Shown here piece after piece: positions 31,234 through 39,484 of a DNA stretch of 42,044 bases; position 1 is the first letter of the stretch, and every line of letters starts with the position of its first letter. Origin of the DNA: an uncultured Paraprevotella sp. (GTDB taxonomy: Bacteria; Bacteroidota; Bacteroidia; Bacteroidales; Bacteroidaceae); the NCBI GenBank assembly GCA_944321975.1, contig CALUNJ010000012.1:1-42044 (forward strand), written 5' to 3'. Made by a program: the position numbers and the translations under genes. Under the pieces are notes generated by a model. That model saw only the letters and a list, made by a program, of their open reading frames with translations, had not been told where the DNA came from and did not search any database.

Positions 31234-32094
31234 TTAGAACCGGAAGCTGATGTATGCCCGGAACGATTTCGTGCGCATCCGTTGGGTGAATGTTTCCACG
31301 AAGTCGGAAGCATCCAGCGATTCGTCCCCATAGTAGTCGTCATAATAGTAATCATCCCCTTCGTCGTCCACGGAGACGCCGTGGTATTTCGTGCCGCCCC
31401 AACGGCCTTCCACACCGATGGAGATGGACTTCCAGGCCACAGCCGCACCAAAATTGAAGAAAGGAACGAACCCGTAATACACTTCATCGTCCAGCAACAT
31501 GACCGATGCCGAAGGCTGGAAACGGAAATACGTGCTGACCTTCAGATGGTCGATCGGATTCACGGTGACGGACGGACCGATCTGCATGCCGTACTCCAAC
31601 TGATGGCAGCCAAAATCCAAATCGTAGTCCTCTTCATCCGTGTAAGTGTCGTCATACCCAAAATCCGTGCCGTAGCTCCAATCGTCATCCGCGTAGACTT
31701 CCTCCACGCTCGAATACTTCACGTAATTGAAATCCACCCAGCTCCAGTCCAGGCCGATCTTGATCATGTTCAGCAACGGTTTCTTGTGCAGGTAGAAAGT
31801 CTTACCCCAAGTCATGTTCACCCCGGCGCTGCTCTTATATTTCACCACATCATCCTTTGAGGTCAGGCTCTGCTTCACATAGCCGATGTTGAAATATTTG
31901 GCACGATCCTTCCAAATCGCCTTGTCCAGATCATTTTGCGACGATTCTTCCACTTTTCCGGAAAGCGTTTCCACCACTTGTTTCAGGGAGTCCACCTGCC
32001 CTGCACTTTCACTCTCTTCTCCTACAAACTGCGCTTTTGCATTTCCGCATACGGCAAAAACAGCCAGCGCGAACACACCTAAAAATTTCTTCAT
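31234..32094 (-). CDS. Outer-membrane beta-barrel protein with acidic loops
   Basis: The 286-residue protein starts with a signal peptide (MKKFLGVFALAVFAVCGNAKA) and a short coiled coil (about 30-60). Alternating amphipathic strands follow, and it ends in ISFRF, with the terminal Phe expected for outer-membrane barrels. Two stretches are unusually rich in Asp, Glu and Tyr: residues 131-161 (containing YADDDWSYGTDFGYDD) and 241-265 (containing DDEGDDYYYDDYYGDE). They are probably surface loops that could bind cations. No family is recognised beyond the barrel fold. It has a TATCTTTG box 45 bp upstream and is divergent from the pseudouridine synthase gene. Confidence 0.75.
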   Translation of the reverse strand: MKKFLGVFALAVFAVCGNAKAQFVGEESESAGQVDSLKQVVETLSGKVEESSQNDLDKAIWKDRAKYFNIGYVKQSLTSKDDVVKYKSSAGVNMTWGKTFYLHKKPLLNMIKIGLDWSWVDFNYVKYSSVEEVYADDDWSYGTDFGYDDTYTDEEDYDLDFGCHQLEYGMQIGPSVTVNPIDHLKVSTYFRFQPSASVMLLDDEVYYGFVPFFNFGAAVAWKSISIGVEGRWGGTKYHGVSVDDEGDDYYYDDYYGDESLDASDFVETFTQRMRTKSFRAYISFRF

Positions 32095-32138
32095 GTCCCT
32101 ATTCTGTTTTTAGCTAAGATATGATAGTTTAACGACTG

Positions 32139-32146
32139 CAAAGATA
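32139..32146 (-). promoter_or_regulatory. -7 box of the outer-membrane barrel gene
   Basis: The minus strand reads TATCTTTG, 45 bp upstream of the ATG at 32094. Confidence 0.6.
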
Positions 32147-32231
32147 AGACTTTTCCACTTAAACTATGTGAAAACCATGCCCCATTTCGCGCTAAAAGCA
32201 AAAAAAAGCTCCAATCTCCGCCTCTTTTGCT

Positions 32232-32239
32232 TAATTTTG
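32232..32239 (+). promoter_or_regulatory. -7 box of the pseudouridine synthase gene
   Basis: TAATTTTG matches TAnnTTTG and lies 52 bp upstream of the ATG at 32291. Confidence 0.45.
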
Positions 32240-32290
32240 CAAAAATAAACTCAAGAATAAGCCGAATACTGTTTTTTAGATCCGTTCCGC

Positions 32291-33925
32291 ATGACATCGT
32301 TCCCCGCCCCCTTCCACCATTTTGCTTCAGTGGTTTCCCCGGACCATCTGCCCGGAAAGTTCACCTGTCCTTTCTACTATCATCCACACCCTTTGGCCGT
32401 CGAGGCCGCCGAAGAGGTGCAACACTATCTGTCTTCCCGCAAAGATTGGGAAGAGGAATTGTCGCACGGGAAAATGTTTGGCGTGCTCGTGGTGCAGCAT
32501 GCCGGGCAGACGGGATTCCTGGCCGCCTTTTCCGGATTGTTGGACGGACGCAACGACCATCGGTATTTCGTGCCGCCGGTGTACGACCTGCTCCGGCCGG
32601 ACGGCGTGTTCAAGACCGAAGAACGGAAAATCTCCGGCATCAACCGCCACATCCGTGCGCTGGAGCGGGGCCATCTGCATCAGGCGCTGTCGCTCCGCCT
32701 CAAGGCCGTGGAAGAAGAAGGTGCAAAAGAATTGTCCGCGGCCAGGTCGGAACTAAAGGCCGCGAAATCGCGACGCGACGAAATCCGTGCATCGGCTGCC
32801 GGAAAGGGAATGGAAAACGAATTGATTCGCGAAAGCCAGTTTCTGAAGGCGGAATACAAAAGGCTGGAAAGGAAATGGAAACAGGAGGCCGAGGCATATC
32901 AGGCCGTGTGGCAAAAGCTGGAAGAGAAGGTCAGGCGGCTGAAACACGAACGCAAACTGCGATCCGAAGCGTTGCAAAAGTGGTTGTTCGCACAATTCCG
33001 CCTGTTGAACGCCCGAGGCGAGGAAAAAGACCTCTGGCAGATTTTCCGCGAACACGGCCGCCCGGCCCCGCCTTCCGGCGCAGGCGAATGCGCCGCTCCC
33101 AAATTGTTGCAATATGCCTACCGCCACGGCTTGCGCCCGGTGGCCATGGCCGAGTTCTGGTGGGGCAATTCCCCGGAAACGGAAATCCGGCGACATGGGC
33201 AATTCTATCCGGCTTGCAAATCCAAGTGTGAGCCGATTCTCGGCCATATGCTGCAAGGGCTGGATGTGGAACCCAACGCGCAAGAAACCGTGAAACTCAA
33301 GCCGGCCGCCCCCGTCCTTTTATATGAGGATGAATGGCTGGCAGCCCTCGACAAGCCGGCCGGCATGTTGTCTGTGCCAGGGACGAACCCCGACGCACCC
33401 TCTGTGCTGTCGTGGGCGCGGGAGCATTATCCGCAAGCCCGCGGCCCGATTGTGGTCCACAGGCTGGACATGGACACTTCCGGCATTCTTCTGTTGGCCA
33501 AAGACCCGCAGACGTTCAATGAAATGCAACAGTTGTTCGAGCAGCGGAACATCCAAAAGACATACGTGGCCTTGCTCGACGGCCACGTGGCGGCCGACAA
33601 AGGCGTTGTCGAACTCCCGCTCCGGCCCAACATCGATGACCGTCCGCGCCAAATGGCGAGTCCCGACGGAAAGCCGGCGGTCACACGTTACCAGGTGCTC
33701 GGCAGGGAGGGAGGACACACCCGTGTGGCTTTCTATCCTGAAACCGGACGCACGCACCAGCTGCGCGTCCACGCCGCACACCCCCGCGGCCTGAATGCCC
33801 CCATCGTGGGCGACAACTTATATGGCAAGCGCGCAGACCGCCTTTACCTGCATGCCGAATCCGTCGGTTTCACACACCCGCGCACGGGAAAGCACCTCTC
33901 CCTCCATGCCCCCGTGCCTTTTTGA
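32291..33925 (+). CDS. RluA-family pseudouridine synthase with long N-terminal extension
   Basis: The C-terminal domain (about 340-544) is an RluA-type synthase that isomerises uridine in rRNA or tRNA. It shows LDKPAGMLSVPG, the catalytic motif HRLDMDTSG with D393, KTYVALLDG and GRTHQLRVHAAH. The first 340 residues are an extension without a standard S4 domain. It has a globular part (about 1-130), a long charged coiled coil (about 135-245, KAEYKRLERKWKQEAEAY) and a small Cys-containing segment (FYPACKSKCEPILGHML) just before the catalytic domain. Such extended RluA proteins are known in Bacteroidota; the RNA target is not identifiable here. The gene ends 16 bp from the convergent aldo/keto reductase gene. 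Confidence 0.87.
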   Translation: MTSFPAPFHHFASVVSPDHLPGKFTCPFYYHPHPLAVEAAEEVQHYLSSRKDWEEELSHGKMFGVLVVQHAGQTGFLAAFSGLLDGRNDHRYFVPPVYDLLRPDGVFKTEERKISGINRHIRALERGHLHQALSLRLKAVEEEGAKELSAARSELKAAKSRRDEIRASAAGKGMENELIRESQFLKAEYKRLERKWKQEAEAYQAVWQKLEEKVRRLKHERKLRSEALQKWLFAQFRLLNARGEEKDLWQIFREHGRPAPPSGAGECAAPKLLQYAYRHGLRPVAMAEFWWGNSPETEIRRHGQFYPACKSKCEPILGHMLQGLDVEPNAQETVKLKPAAPVLLYEDEWLAALDKPAGMLSVPGTNPDAPSVLSWAREHYPQARGPIVVHRLDMDTSGILLLAKDPQTFNEMQQLFEQRNIQKTYVALLDGHVAADKGVVELPLRPNIDDRPRQMASPDGKPAVTRYQVLGREGGHTRVAFYPETGRTHQLRVHAAHPRGLNAPIVGDNLYGKRADRLYLHAESVGFTHPRTGKHLSLHAPVPF

Positions 33926-33941
33926 AGGGGCACGCTCCCCC

Positions 33942-34964
33942 TTATCCTGCAGTAACCGGCGTTTGACGGCAGGCCTGCTCGATCTGTGCAAGCTCTTCCG
34001 GGGAAAAATCTGCGTTCTGCAGGGTTTTCAGATTATCCTGCAACTGTCCCACGCTGCTTGCCCCCACGATGACAGAAGTCACGGACGCATGGTTCAACAC
34101 CCATGCCAATGCCATTTCAGCCAGCGTCTGCCCGCGCCGGGCAGCCATGGCGTTCAACGCTCTCACTTTCGCAAGGACTTCAGCGGTTAGGACCTCGCGC
34201 TTCAGGAACCGTCCTTGGGCCATGCGCGAATCTTCGGGAACCCCGTCCAGGTAACGCGAGGTGAGCAAACCTTGGGCCAATGGGGAAAAAACGATGGTTC
34301 CCGTGCCGGCCGCTTGCGCCTGCGCCAAGATCCCCTGCTCCTCCAAAGCCCGGTCAAACAAATTATAACGCCCCTGGTAGAGCAAACAATGCACATCTCT
34401 TTCAGCCAAATAGCGGAAAGCCTCTGCGGCCTTGTCTTTGGGATATTTGGAAATGCCGACATAAAGTGCTTTGCCTTGGCGCACGATATCCACCAACGCC
34501 TGCATGGTTTCCTCAATCGGCGTCTCCGGGTCGTAACGATGGGAATAGAACACGTCCACATAGTCCAGGTTCATCCGTCGAAGGCTTTGGTCAAGACTGG
34601 CCATGAGCGACTTGCGGCTGCCCCAGCTCCCATAAGGCCCCGGCCACATGTCATGCCCCGCTTTCGTGGAAACAAAAAGTTCATCACGGTAAGGCAGGAA
34701 AGACTTTTTCAGGATCAGGCCGAAGGTTTCTTCCGCACTGCCATCGGACGGGCCGTAGTTGTTGGCCAGGTCGAAATGCGTGATGCCATGGTCAAAGGCA
34801 TAATGCGCCATGGCCAAAGCGTTCTCCAACGGATTGACATCGCCGAAATTGTGCCACAAGCCCAGGGAAATCTCCGGCAGCAACACTCCGCTCAGGCCGC
34901 AACGGCGATAGCGCATGCCGCTGTCATAACGGCCGGTAGCAGGGGAATAAACAGGTGGTATCAT
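33942..34964 (-). CDS. Aldo/keto reductase, YghZ-like
   Basis: This NADPH-dependent reductase has 340 residues and resembles the YghZ (L-glyceraldehyde 3-phosphate reductase) branch. The catalytic tetrad is visible as D65, Y70 (FDLANNYGPSDGSAE), K101 (VSTKAGHDMWPGPYG) and H142 (FYSHRYD). The C-terminal cofactor-binding part contains SVTSVIVGASSVGQL. The ATG at 34964 was chosen because conserved sequence starts there and a TATTTTTG box lies 35 bp upstream; earlier in-frame codons would precede that box. It is divergent from the GH30 gene and convergent with the pseudouridine synthase gene. The physiological substrate is unknown. Confidence 0.88.
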   Translation of the reverse strand: MIPPVYSPATGRYDSGMRYRRCGLSGVLLPEISLGLWHNFGDVNPLENALAMAHYAFDHGITHFDLANNYGPSDGSAEETFGLILKKSFLPYRDELFVSTKAGHDMWPGPYGSWGSRKSLMASLDQSLRRMNLDYVDVFYSHRYDPETPIEETMQALVDIVRQGKALYVGISKYPKDKAAEAFRYLAERDVHCLLYQGRYNLFDRALEEQGILAQAQAAGTGTIVFSPLAQGLLTSRYLDGVPEDSRMAQGRFLKREVLTAEVLAKVRALNAMAARRGQTLAEMALAWVLNHASVTSVIVGASSVGQLQDNLKTLQNADFSPEELAQIEQACRQTPVTAG

Positions 34965-34998
34965 ATCTAAATAAAGATGGGTTAAGTTATATTTCCTA

Positions 34999-35006
34999 CA
35001 AAAATA
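34999..35006 (-). promoter_or_regulatory. -7 box of the aldo/keto reductase gene
   Basis: The minus strand reads TATTTTTG, a match to TAnnTTTG, 35 bp upstream of the start codon. Confidence 0.5.
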
Positions 35007-35030
35007 GGTAAAAAACATAAAAACAGGCCG

Positions 35031-35058
35031 TTTGTGAAGCCAAAAGCCGTTAAATTTG
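35031..35058 (+). promoter_or_regulatory. Promoter of the GH30 gene
   Basis: TTTG (35031-35034) is followed after 16 bp by TAAATTTG (35051-35058), close to the Bacteroidales consensus though with a short spacer. The GH30 ATG is 32 bp downstream of the -7 box. Confidence 0.5.
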
Positions 35059-35089
35059 AATTTAATTATCATTAAAAGTTGTGCAACCT

Positions 35090-36667
35090 ATGTTACGGAT
35101 CGCAAGTTGCGCCCTCTGTGGTGCGTTCTTGACAACGATGGTCGCCCAAGTGCGGCCGGATGTGGCTTGTTTTGAAATCAATCCCCAAGAAAGGCTTCAG
35201 CCCATTGATGGCTTCGGGGCTTCCGATGCGTGGAGCATGCAGTATGTGGGCACGTGGGACGACAGCGTGCGAATCCGGGTGGCCGACTGGCTTTTCAGCA
35301 CAAGCACGGACACCCAAGGCCGTCCGTTGGGCATCGGACTCTCCATTTGGCGGTTTAACATTGGCGCGGGCAGCCACCCCCAAGGCGAGCATAGCGGCAT
35401 CGGGTCGCCTTGGATGCGCACGGAAAGCCTGGTTGACGCAAACGGAGCATTTGACCCGACCCGGCAAAAGGGGCAACGCTGGTTTCTTCGGCAAGCCAAA
35501 GCACGTGGCGTGGAAACGTTTGTCGGCTTCTTCAACTCTCCGCCGGTTTGTTATACCGAAAATGGGTTGGCCACCAACACAGGACGTGGGGGCACACTCA
35601 ACTTGAAACCTTCACACGAAGTCGACTTTGCACGTTTCGCCGCTCAAGTCGTGGAAGGCCTGGAACGGCACGACGGCATCCGTTTGGACTATGTATGCCC
35701 GGTGAACGAACCAGATGGGCATTGGAACTGGACCGGCCCGAAGCAAGAAGGATCGCCTGCCACCAACCGGGAGGTGGCCCGGTTGGCCCGCGCTTTCAGC
35801 CAAGTGTTCAGTGAAAAGAAACTCAACACCCAAATTTTAGTCAACGAGTCATCGGACTACCGCTGCATGTTTTCCACCCACATGACCGACTGGCAAAGGG
35901 GATATGCCATACAGTCGTTGTTTTGTCCCGACAGCACGGAAACCTATGTGGGCGACCTCCCCAACGTGCCGCGCCTGATGGCCGGACACAGTTATTGGAC
36001 CAACACCCCGCTGGGCGCATTGCGCGGCATCCGCATGCAACTGAAAGACACTTTGGACAAATACGGCGTGGAGTTTTGGCAAACAGAAACTTGCATCATG
36101 TCCAACGACGAGGAAATCGGAGGTGGAGGCGGATTTGACCGGACGATGAAGACGGCACTTTACGTGGCGCGCATCATCCACCATGACCTCGTCTATGCCG
36201 GTGCACGCAGTTGGCAATGGTGGCGGGCCGTCGGAGGGGACTACAAAGACGGGCTGTTGCGCGAATTCAGCAGCCATGACGGAATGGAAGGCCATGTGGT
36301 GGACTCCAAACTGCTCTGGGCCTTGGGAAACTACAGCCGTTTCGTGCGTCCGGGAGCTGTCCGCATGGGAGTCAAGGCCCTTGACCGTGAGGGCCGCACC
36401 ATTGCCGAAGGAGACACGGACCCTAAAGGACTGATGTGTACTGCTTTCCGCAATGCAGATAAGAAATGGGTCATGGTGGTGCTGAATTATGCCGAAGACG
36501 ACCGGAAAATCAGGATCCACGTGAAAGACCGCAAACTGAAAACCTGGCAGCCTTACCTGACGGCCGAGGAAGCTGCGGAAAACCTGCAACCGCACCCCGC
36601 CGTGGGCAATGGAGACACCGTCATGGTGCCCGCACGCTCGATTGTCACTTTTGTCGGTTGCCAATGA
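35090..36667 (+). CDS. GH30-family glycoside hydrolase, exported
   Basis: GH30 enzymes are retaining glycosidases that include endo-xylanases, beta-1,6-glucanases/galactanases and glucosylceramidases. This 525-residue protein has a short signal peptide (MLRIASCALCGAFLTTMVAQ) and a TIM barrel with GFGASDAWS (42-50). Acid/base E207 lies in CPVNEPDG and nucleophile E333 in WQTETC. The side beta-sandwich formed by both termini ends VMVPARSIVTFVGC. The ATG at 35090 is preferred to an in-frame GTG at 35081. The gene stands alone, divergent from the reductase and convergent with the flippase, sharing a hairpin with the latter. The subfamily and substrate are not resolved by eye. Confidence 0.87.
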   Translation: MLRIASCALCGAFLTTMVAQVRPDVACFEINPQERLQPIDGFGASDAWSMQYVGTWDDSVRIRVADWLFSTSTDTQGRPLGIGLSIWRFNIGAGSHPQGEHSGIGSPWMRTESLVDANGAFDPTRQKGQRWFLRQAKARGVETFVGFFNSPPVCYTENGLATNTGRGGTLNLKPSHEVDFARFAAQVVEGLERHDGIRLDYVCPVNEPDGHWNWTGPKQEGSPATNREVARLARAFSQVFSEKKLNTQILVNESSDYRCMFSTHMTDWQRGYAIQSLFCPDSTETYVGDLPNVPRLMAGHSYWTNTPLGALRGIRMQLKDTLDKYGVEFWQTETCIMSNDEEIGGGGGFDRTMKTALYVARIIHHDLVYAGARSWQWWRAVGGDYKDGLLREFSSHDGMEGHVVDSKLLWALGNYSRFVRPGAVRMGVKALDREGRTIAEGDTDPKGLMCTAFRNADKKWVMVVLNYAEDDRKIRIHVKDRKLKTWQPYLTAEEAAENLQPHPAVGNGDTVMVPARSIVTFVGCQ

Positions 36668-36710
36668 CAAGGCAAATGCAGGAAATCCAGCCCGTTCTCA
36701 TGGGGAAACG

Positions 36711-36752
36711 CCCGCGTCCGCAGAGAGGCTCACCTCTCCCTGCGGACGCGGG
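36711..36752. terminator. Bidirectional terminator hairpin between GH30 and flippase
   Basis: CCCGCGTCCGCAG (36711-36723) pairs perfectly with 36740-36752, and AGAGG with CCTCT inside it, leaving a tiny loop. GAAAACTTT follows. The stop codon of the flippase gene (36730-36732) is in the loop, so the right arm is also coding sequence. Confidence 0.65.
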
Positions 36753-38286
36753 AAAACTTTGCGGACAACCGTTTCTTAAACGATGAAAACAATGTCGTTT
36801 CGCGGCGCAGCACCTGCACCGAAACGCCTATGCTTGCTGCAAGGACCACGGCTCCTGCGACCACCTTCAGCCACCAAAGCGGCTGCAAGCCTAATGCCAA
36901 GGCCAGCACCACGCACACAAACTGGCAAGACATGAACGCATGCGCGCCTTGTTCCAGCCGGAAACCATACCTGCGTCCGTAGACGGCGTAAATCATGCAC
37001 CAGTCGAAAATTCCCGCCAAAGCCAAGGCTATCCCCGTGCCAAGCACTCCGCAATAAAGATATCCCGCCATGACACACAACGCCATGAAGGCGTCATAGG
37101 CCACTTCCATGCAGAAAAACATGATCGAGTCTCCCTTTGACAAGGAAATGTAGGCCACCGGAAGGGTCATCGATTTGAAAAACATGTGCATCGAGGCCCA
37201 TATTGCCATGTCCACCATGGGCAGAAATGCCGAGGTGTAGAGTGTGCAGACCACCAAAGGCATGGCCAACATAAACAACACCAGGAAGGGGGACATCAGC
37301 AACACGCCGACCTTGATTTGACGATTCACCACCGAGTTCATCCATTCCTGGTCATGATTCACGGCCGAAAGGCGCGGGAAATAATCCGCATCGACTGCCG
37401 TAAAGACAATGCCGGCATACACAAAGACCAAATTGTAGCCCATGTTGTAAAGCCCCACGTCGGACAACGACCCCATGCGGGCAATGAACAGCCCCATGCC
37501 CATGCCCACGGCCGTAGTGACCACAGTGGCCATGATGTAGGGCACTCCCAGACGCACCATGCTCCACCCTGCCCGGAAATAGTCTTTGCTCCACAATCCG
37601 ATTTTCCAAGGAAACACCCGGACAGAGAGCCATAAATGCGCAGCCATGACCCCCAATGCGCTCACGACCAACGCCGGCACCACGCCACGAATCCCCCAAA
37701 AATAATAGAAAGGTATTGTGGCCACCAAGGCCGCCAAGGCACTGAGCACGGAAATCAACGCCACGCGCTTCAGGCGGCGCACGGCTTTCAGCACGGCCAA
37801 TTCAGCTGCCGTGACCGACATGAAACCCACCACGGGCGACAGCAGGCACACCGCACCCACATGCGAGAAATCCTTGAATGCGCAAAAACTGATGAGCGGG
37901 GAAAACAACACGCAAAACAGCATGCCGGCCAATCCGGTCCACACCCCCCATGTACGCACGATTCCGACGTGGCGCACAATCTGCGCTTCGTCGCCTTTCC
38001 CGTAAAACTCCGAAATTTCCTTGATGGAACTGAACGAAATGCCCAACCCGGAAGCATTTTGCAAGAAATTCAACACGTTCAGATACAAGGACGAAAGCCC
38101 CACTCCGGCCGTGTTCAGCAACACGGCGGCCAGCTTATTGCGTATCACGCCGACCAGCAAGGTGAGCACCTGTATCCCTCCCAGGAAACCCGTATATTTC
38201 ACGATGTGGTCATAAGTGGAGTCGTCGTCCTCGATGTTTGCCGAATGCCCCTGTCGTTTTTCGTTTGTTTCTGATGCCCTGTTCAT
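36730..38286 (-). CDS. Polysaccharide/O-antigen flippase (Wzx-like, MATE/PST superfamily)
   Basis: This integral membrane protein of 518 residues has about 12-14 hydrophobic helices and the layout of Wzx-type flippases. These move undecaprenyl-linked oligosaccharide units across the inner membrane. An acidic soluble N-terminus (about 1-30) precedes the first helix (YTGFLGGIQVLTLLVGVIRNKLAAVLL region, about 35-62). The motif GLSSLYLNVLNF and later GVPYIMATVVTTAVG are typical of this group. The ATG at 38286 lies 11 bp from a TATCTTTG box on the same strand. It is divergent from an operon of three glycosyltransferases, so all four probably build and export one cell-surface glycan. Confidence 0.82.
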   Translation of the reverse strand: MNRASETNEKRQGHSANIEDDDSTYDHIVKYTGFLGGIQVLTLLVGVIRNKLAAVLLNTAGVGLSSLYLNVLNFLQNASGLGISFSSIKEISEFYGKGDEAQIVRHVGIVRTWGVWTGLAGMLFCVLFSPLISFCAFKDFSHVGAVCLLSPVVGFMSVTAAELAVLKAVRRLKRVALISVLSALAALVATIPFYYFWGIRGVVPALVVSALGVMAAHLWLSVRVFPWKIGLWSKDYFRAGWSMVRLGVPYIMATVVTTAVGMGMGLFIARMGSLSDVGLYNMGYNLVFVYAGIVFTAVDADYFPRLSAVNHDQEWMNSVVNRQIKVGVLLMSPFLVLFMLAMPLVVCTLYTSAFLPMVDMAIWASMHMFFKSMTLPVAYISLSKGDSIMFFCMEVAYDAFMALCVMAGYLYCGVLGTGIALALAGIFDWCMIYAVYGRRYGFRLEQGAHAFMSCQFVCVVLALALGLQPLWWLKVVAGAVVLAASIGVSVQVLRRETTLFSSFKKRLSAKFSRVRRER

Positions 38287-38297
38287 AATATCGACAG

Positions 38298-38305
38298 CAA
38301 AGATA
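38298..38305 (-). promoter_or_regulatory. -7 box of the flippase gene
   Basis: The minus strand reads TATCTTTG, 11 bp ahead of the flippase ATG, giving an almost leaderless transcript. Confidence 0.55.
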
Positions 38306-38327
38306 GTGCTTTTCCATTTATTTTTTA

Positions 38328-38335
38328 TACCTTTG
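38328..38335 (+). promoter_or_regulatory. -7 box of the glycosyltransferase operon
   Basis: TACCTTTG matches TAnnTTTG, 12 bp before the first glycosyltransferase ATG. It is back-to-back with the flippase promoter (22 bp between boxes), so the two transcripts may compete or be co-regulated. Confidence 0.55.
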
Positions 38336-38347
38336 TCCAAAAATATC

Positions 38348-39484
38348 ATGAAAGTCCTACTACTCGGTGAATATAGTAATGTGCATTGGACGCTCGCCCA
38401 AGGGTTGCGTGTCCTGGGGCATTCTGTCACAGTGGTTTCGGGCGGAGACGACTGGAAAAATTACCCACGGGACATCTCGCTGCACCGCAAATCAACCGGA
38501 AAGCTCGACACATTGGATTATTTGTGGCGGCTGGGACGTGCGCTTCCTGCCATGAGAGGCTATGATGTGGTGCAACTCATCAACCCCATGTTCCTTGAAC
38601 TGCGCGCGGAAAGGATTCCACCCATTTATCATTATCTGAGGAAACACAACAGGGGCATGTTCCTCGGAGCCTTTGGAATGGACTACTATTGGGTAAAGAC
38701 GGGATTGGACGGAAAAACATTCCGGTACTCCGACTTTAACATCGGCCCGGAAATCCGGCAAAACGCCGACAACGACCGTTTCATCGCCGATTGGATCAAC
38801 GGCCCCAGCAAGGCCCTGAACCAAGAGATCGCCGAGGATTGCGACGGCATTATAAGCGGGTTGTATGAATATGACGCCTGTTACCGTCCTGAATTTCCCG
38901 GGAAGACCCGTTTCATCCCCTTCCCCATCAATCGAGACGAAGTGACCCCACGCATCCCGCACCCTGAGACCGGCCGCACACGGTTCTTCATCGGAATCCA
39001 GCGGAACCGGAACGCCTATAAGGGCACCGACATCATGTACAAAGCGTTGGTCCGGTTGGCCAGCCGTTACCCTGACCGCATAGAAATAGTGAAAGCAGAA
39101 TCCGTGCCTTTCGCACAATACAGCCGGATGATGGACCGTTGCGACGTGTTGCTCGACCAGCTCTATTCCTACACGCCCGCCATGAACGCACTGCTGGCCA
39201 TGGCCAAAGGGCTTGTGGTGGTGGGAGGAGGTGAAGAAGAAAATTATGAGATTTTGGGAGAAAGCCGTTTGCGGCCCATTGTCAACGTGCTGCCTTCGGA
39301 AGAGGATGTCTACGAGAAATTGGAAGCTCTCATCCAGACACCCGGCGAAATCGAAAGAAGGTCGGCTGAAGGGTTGGAATATGTCGCCAAGTACCACGAC
39401 CATGTGAAGGTCGCGGCGCGCTATGTGGATTTTTGGAACGAACGCATCTGCCCGCAAAACGAAACCGCACAAGATTGTCCATGA
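38348..39484 (+). CDS. Glycosyltransferase (GT-B fold, GT4-like)
   Basis: The 378-residue cytosolic protein has the two Rossmann-like halves of a GT-B transferase. The N-terminal half starts MKVLLLGEYSNVHWTLAQGL and the C-terminal half has IGIQRNRNAYKGTDIMYKAL, a donor-binding region, and SYTPAMNALLAMAKGLVVVGGG near 280-300. The usual EX7E pattern is only weakly visible (GEEENYEI), so assignment to GT4 is tentative. Its stop overlaps the next start (ATGA at 39481-39484). The divergent flippase gene points to a surface polysaccharide. Donor and acceptor sugars are unknown. Confidence 0.78.
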   Translation: MKVLLLGEYSNVHWTLAQGLRVLGHSVTVVSGGDDWKNYPRDISLHRKSTGKLDTLDYLWRLGRALPAMRGYDVVQLINPMFLELRAERIPPIYHYLRKHNRGMFLGAFGMDYYWVKTGLDGKTFRYSDFNIGPEIRQNADNDRFIADWINGPSKALNQEIAEDCDGIISGLYEYDACYRPEFPGKTRFIPFPINRDEVTPRIPHPETGRTRFFIGIQRNRNAYKGTDIMYKALVRLASRYPDRIEIVKAESVPFAQYSRMMDRCDVLLDQLYSYTPAMNALLAMAKGLVVVGGGEEENYEILGESRLRPIVNVLPSEEDVYEKLEALIQTPGEIERRSAEGLEYVAKYHDHVKVAARYVDFWNERICPQNETAQDCP

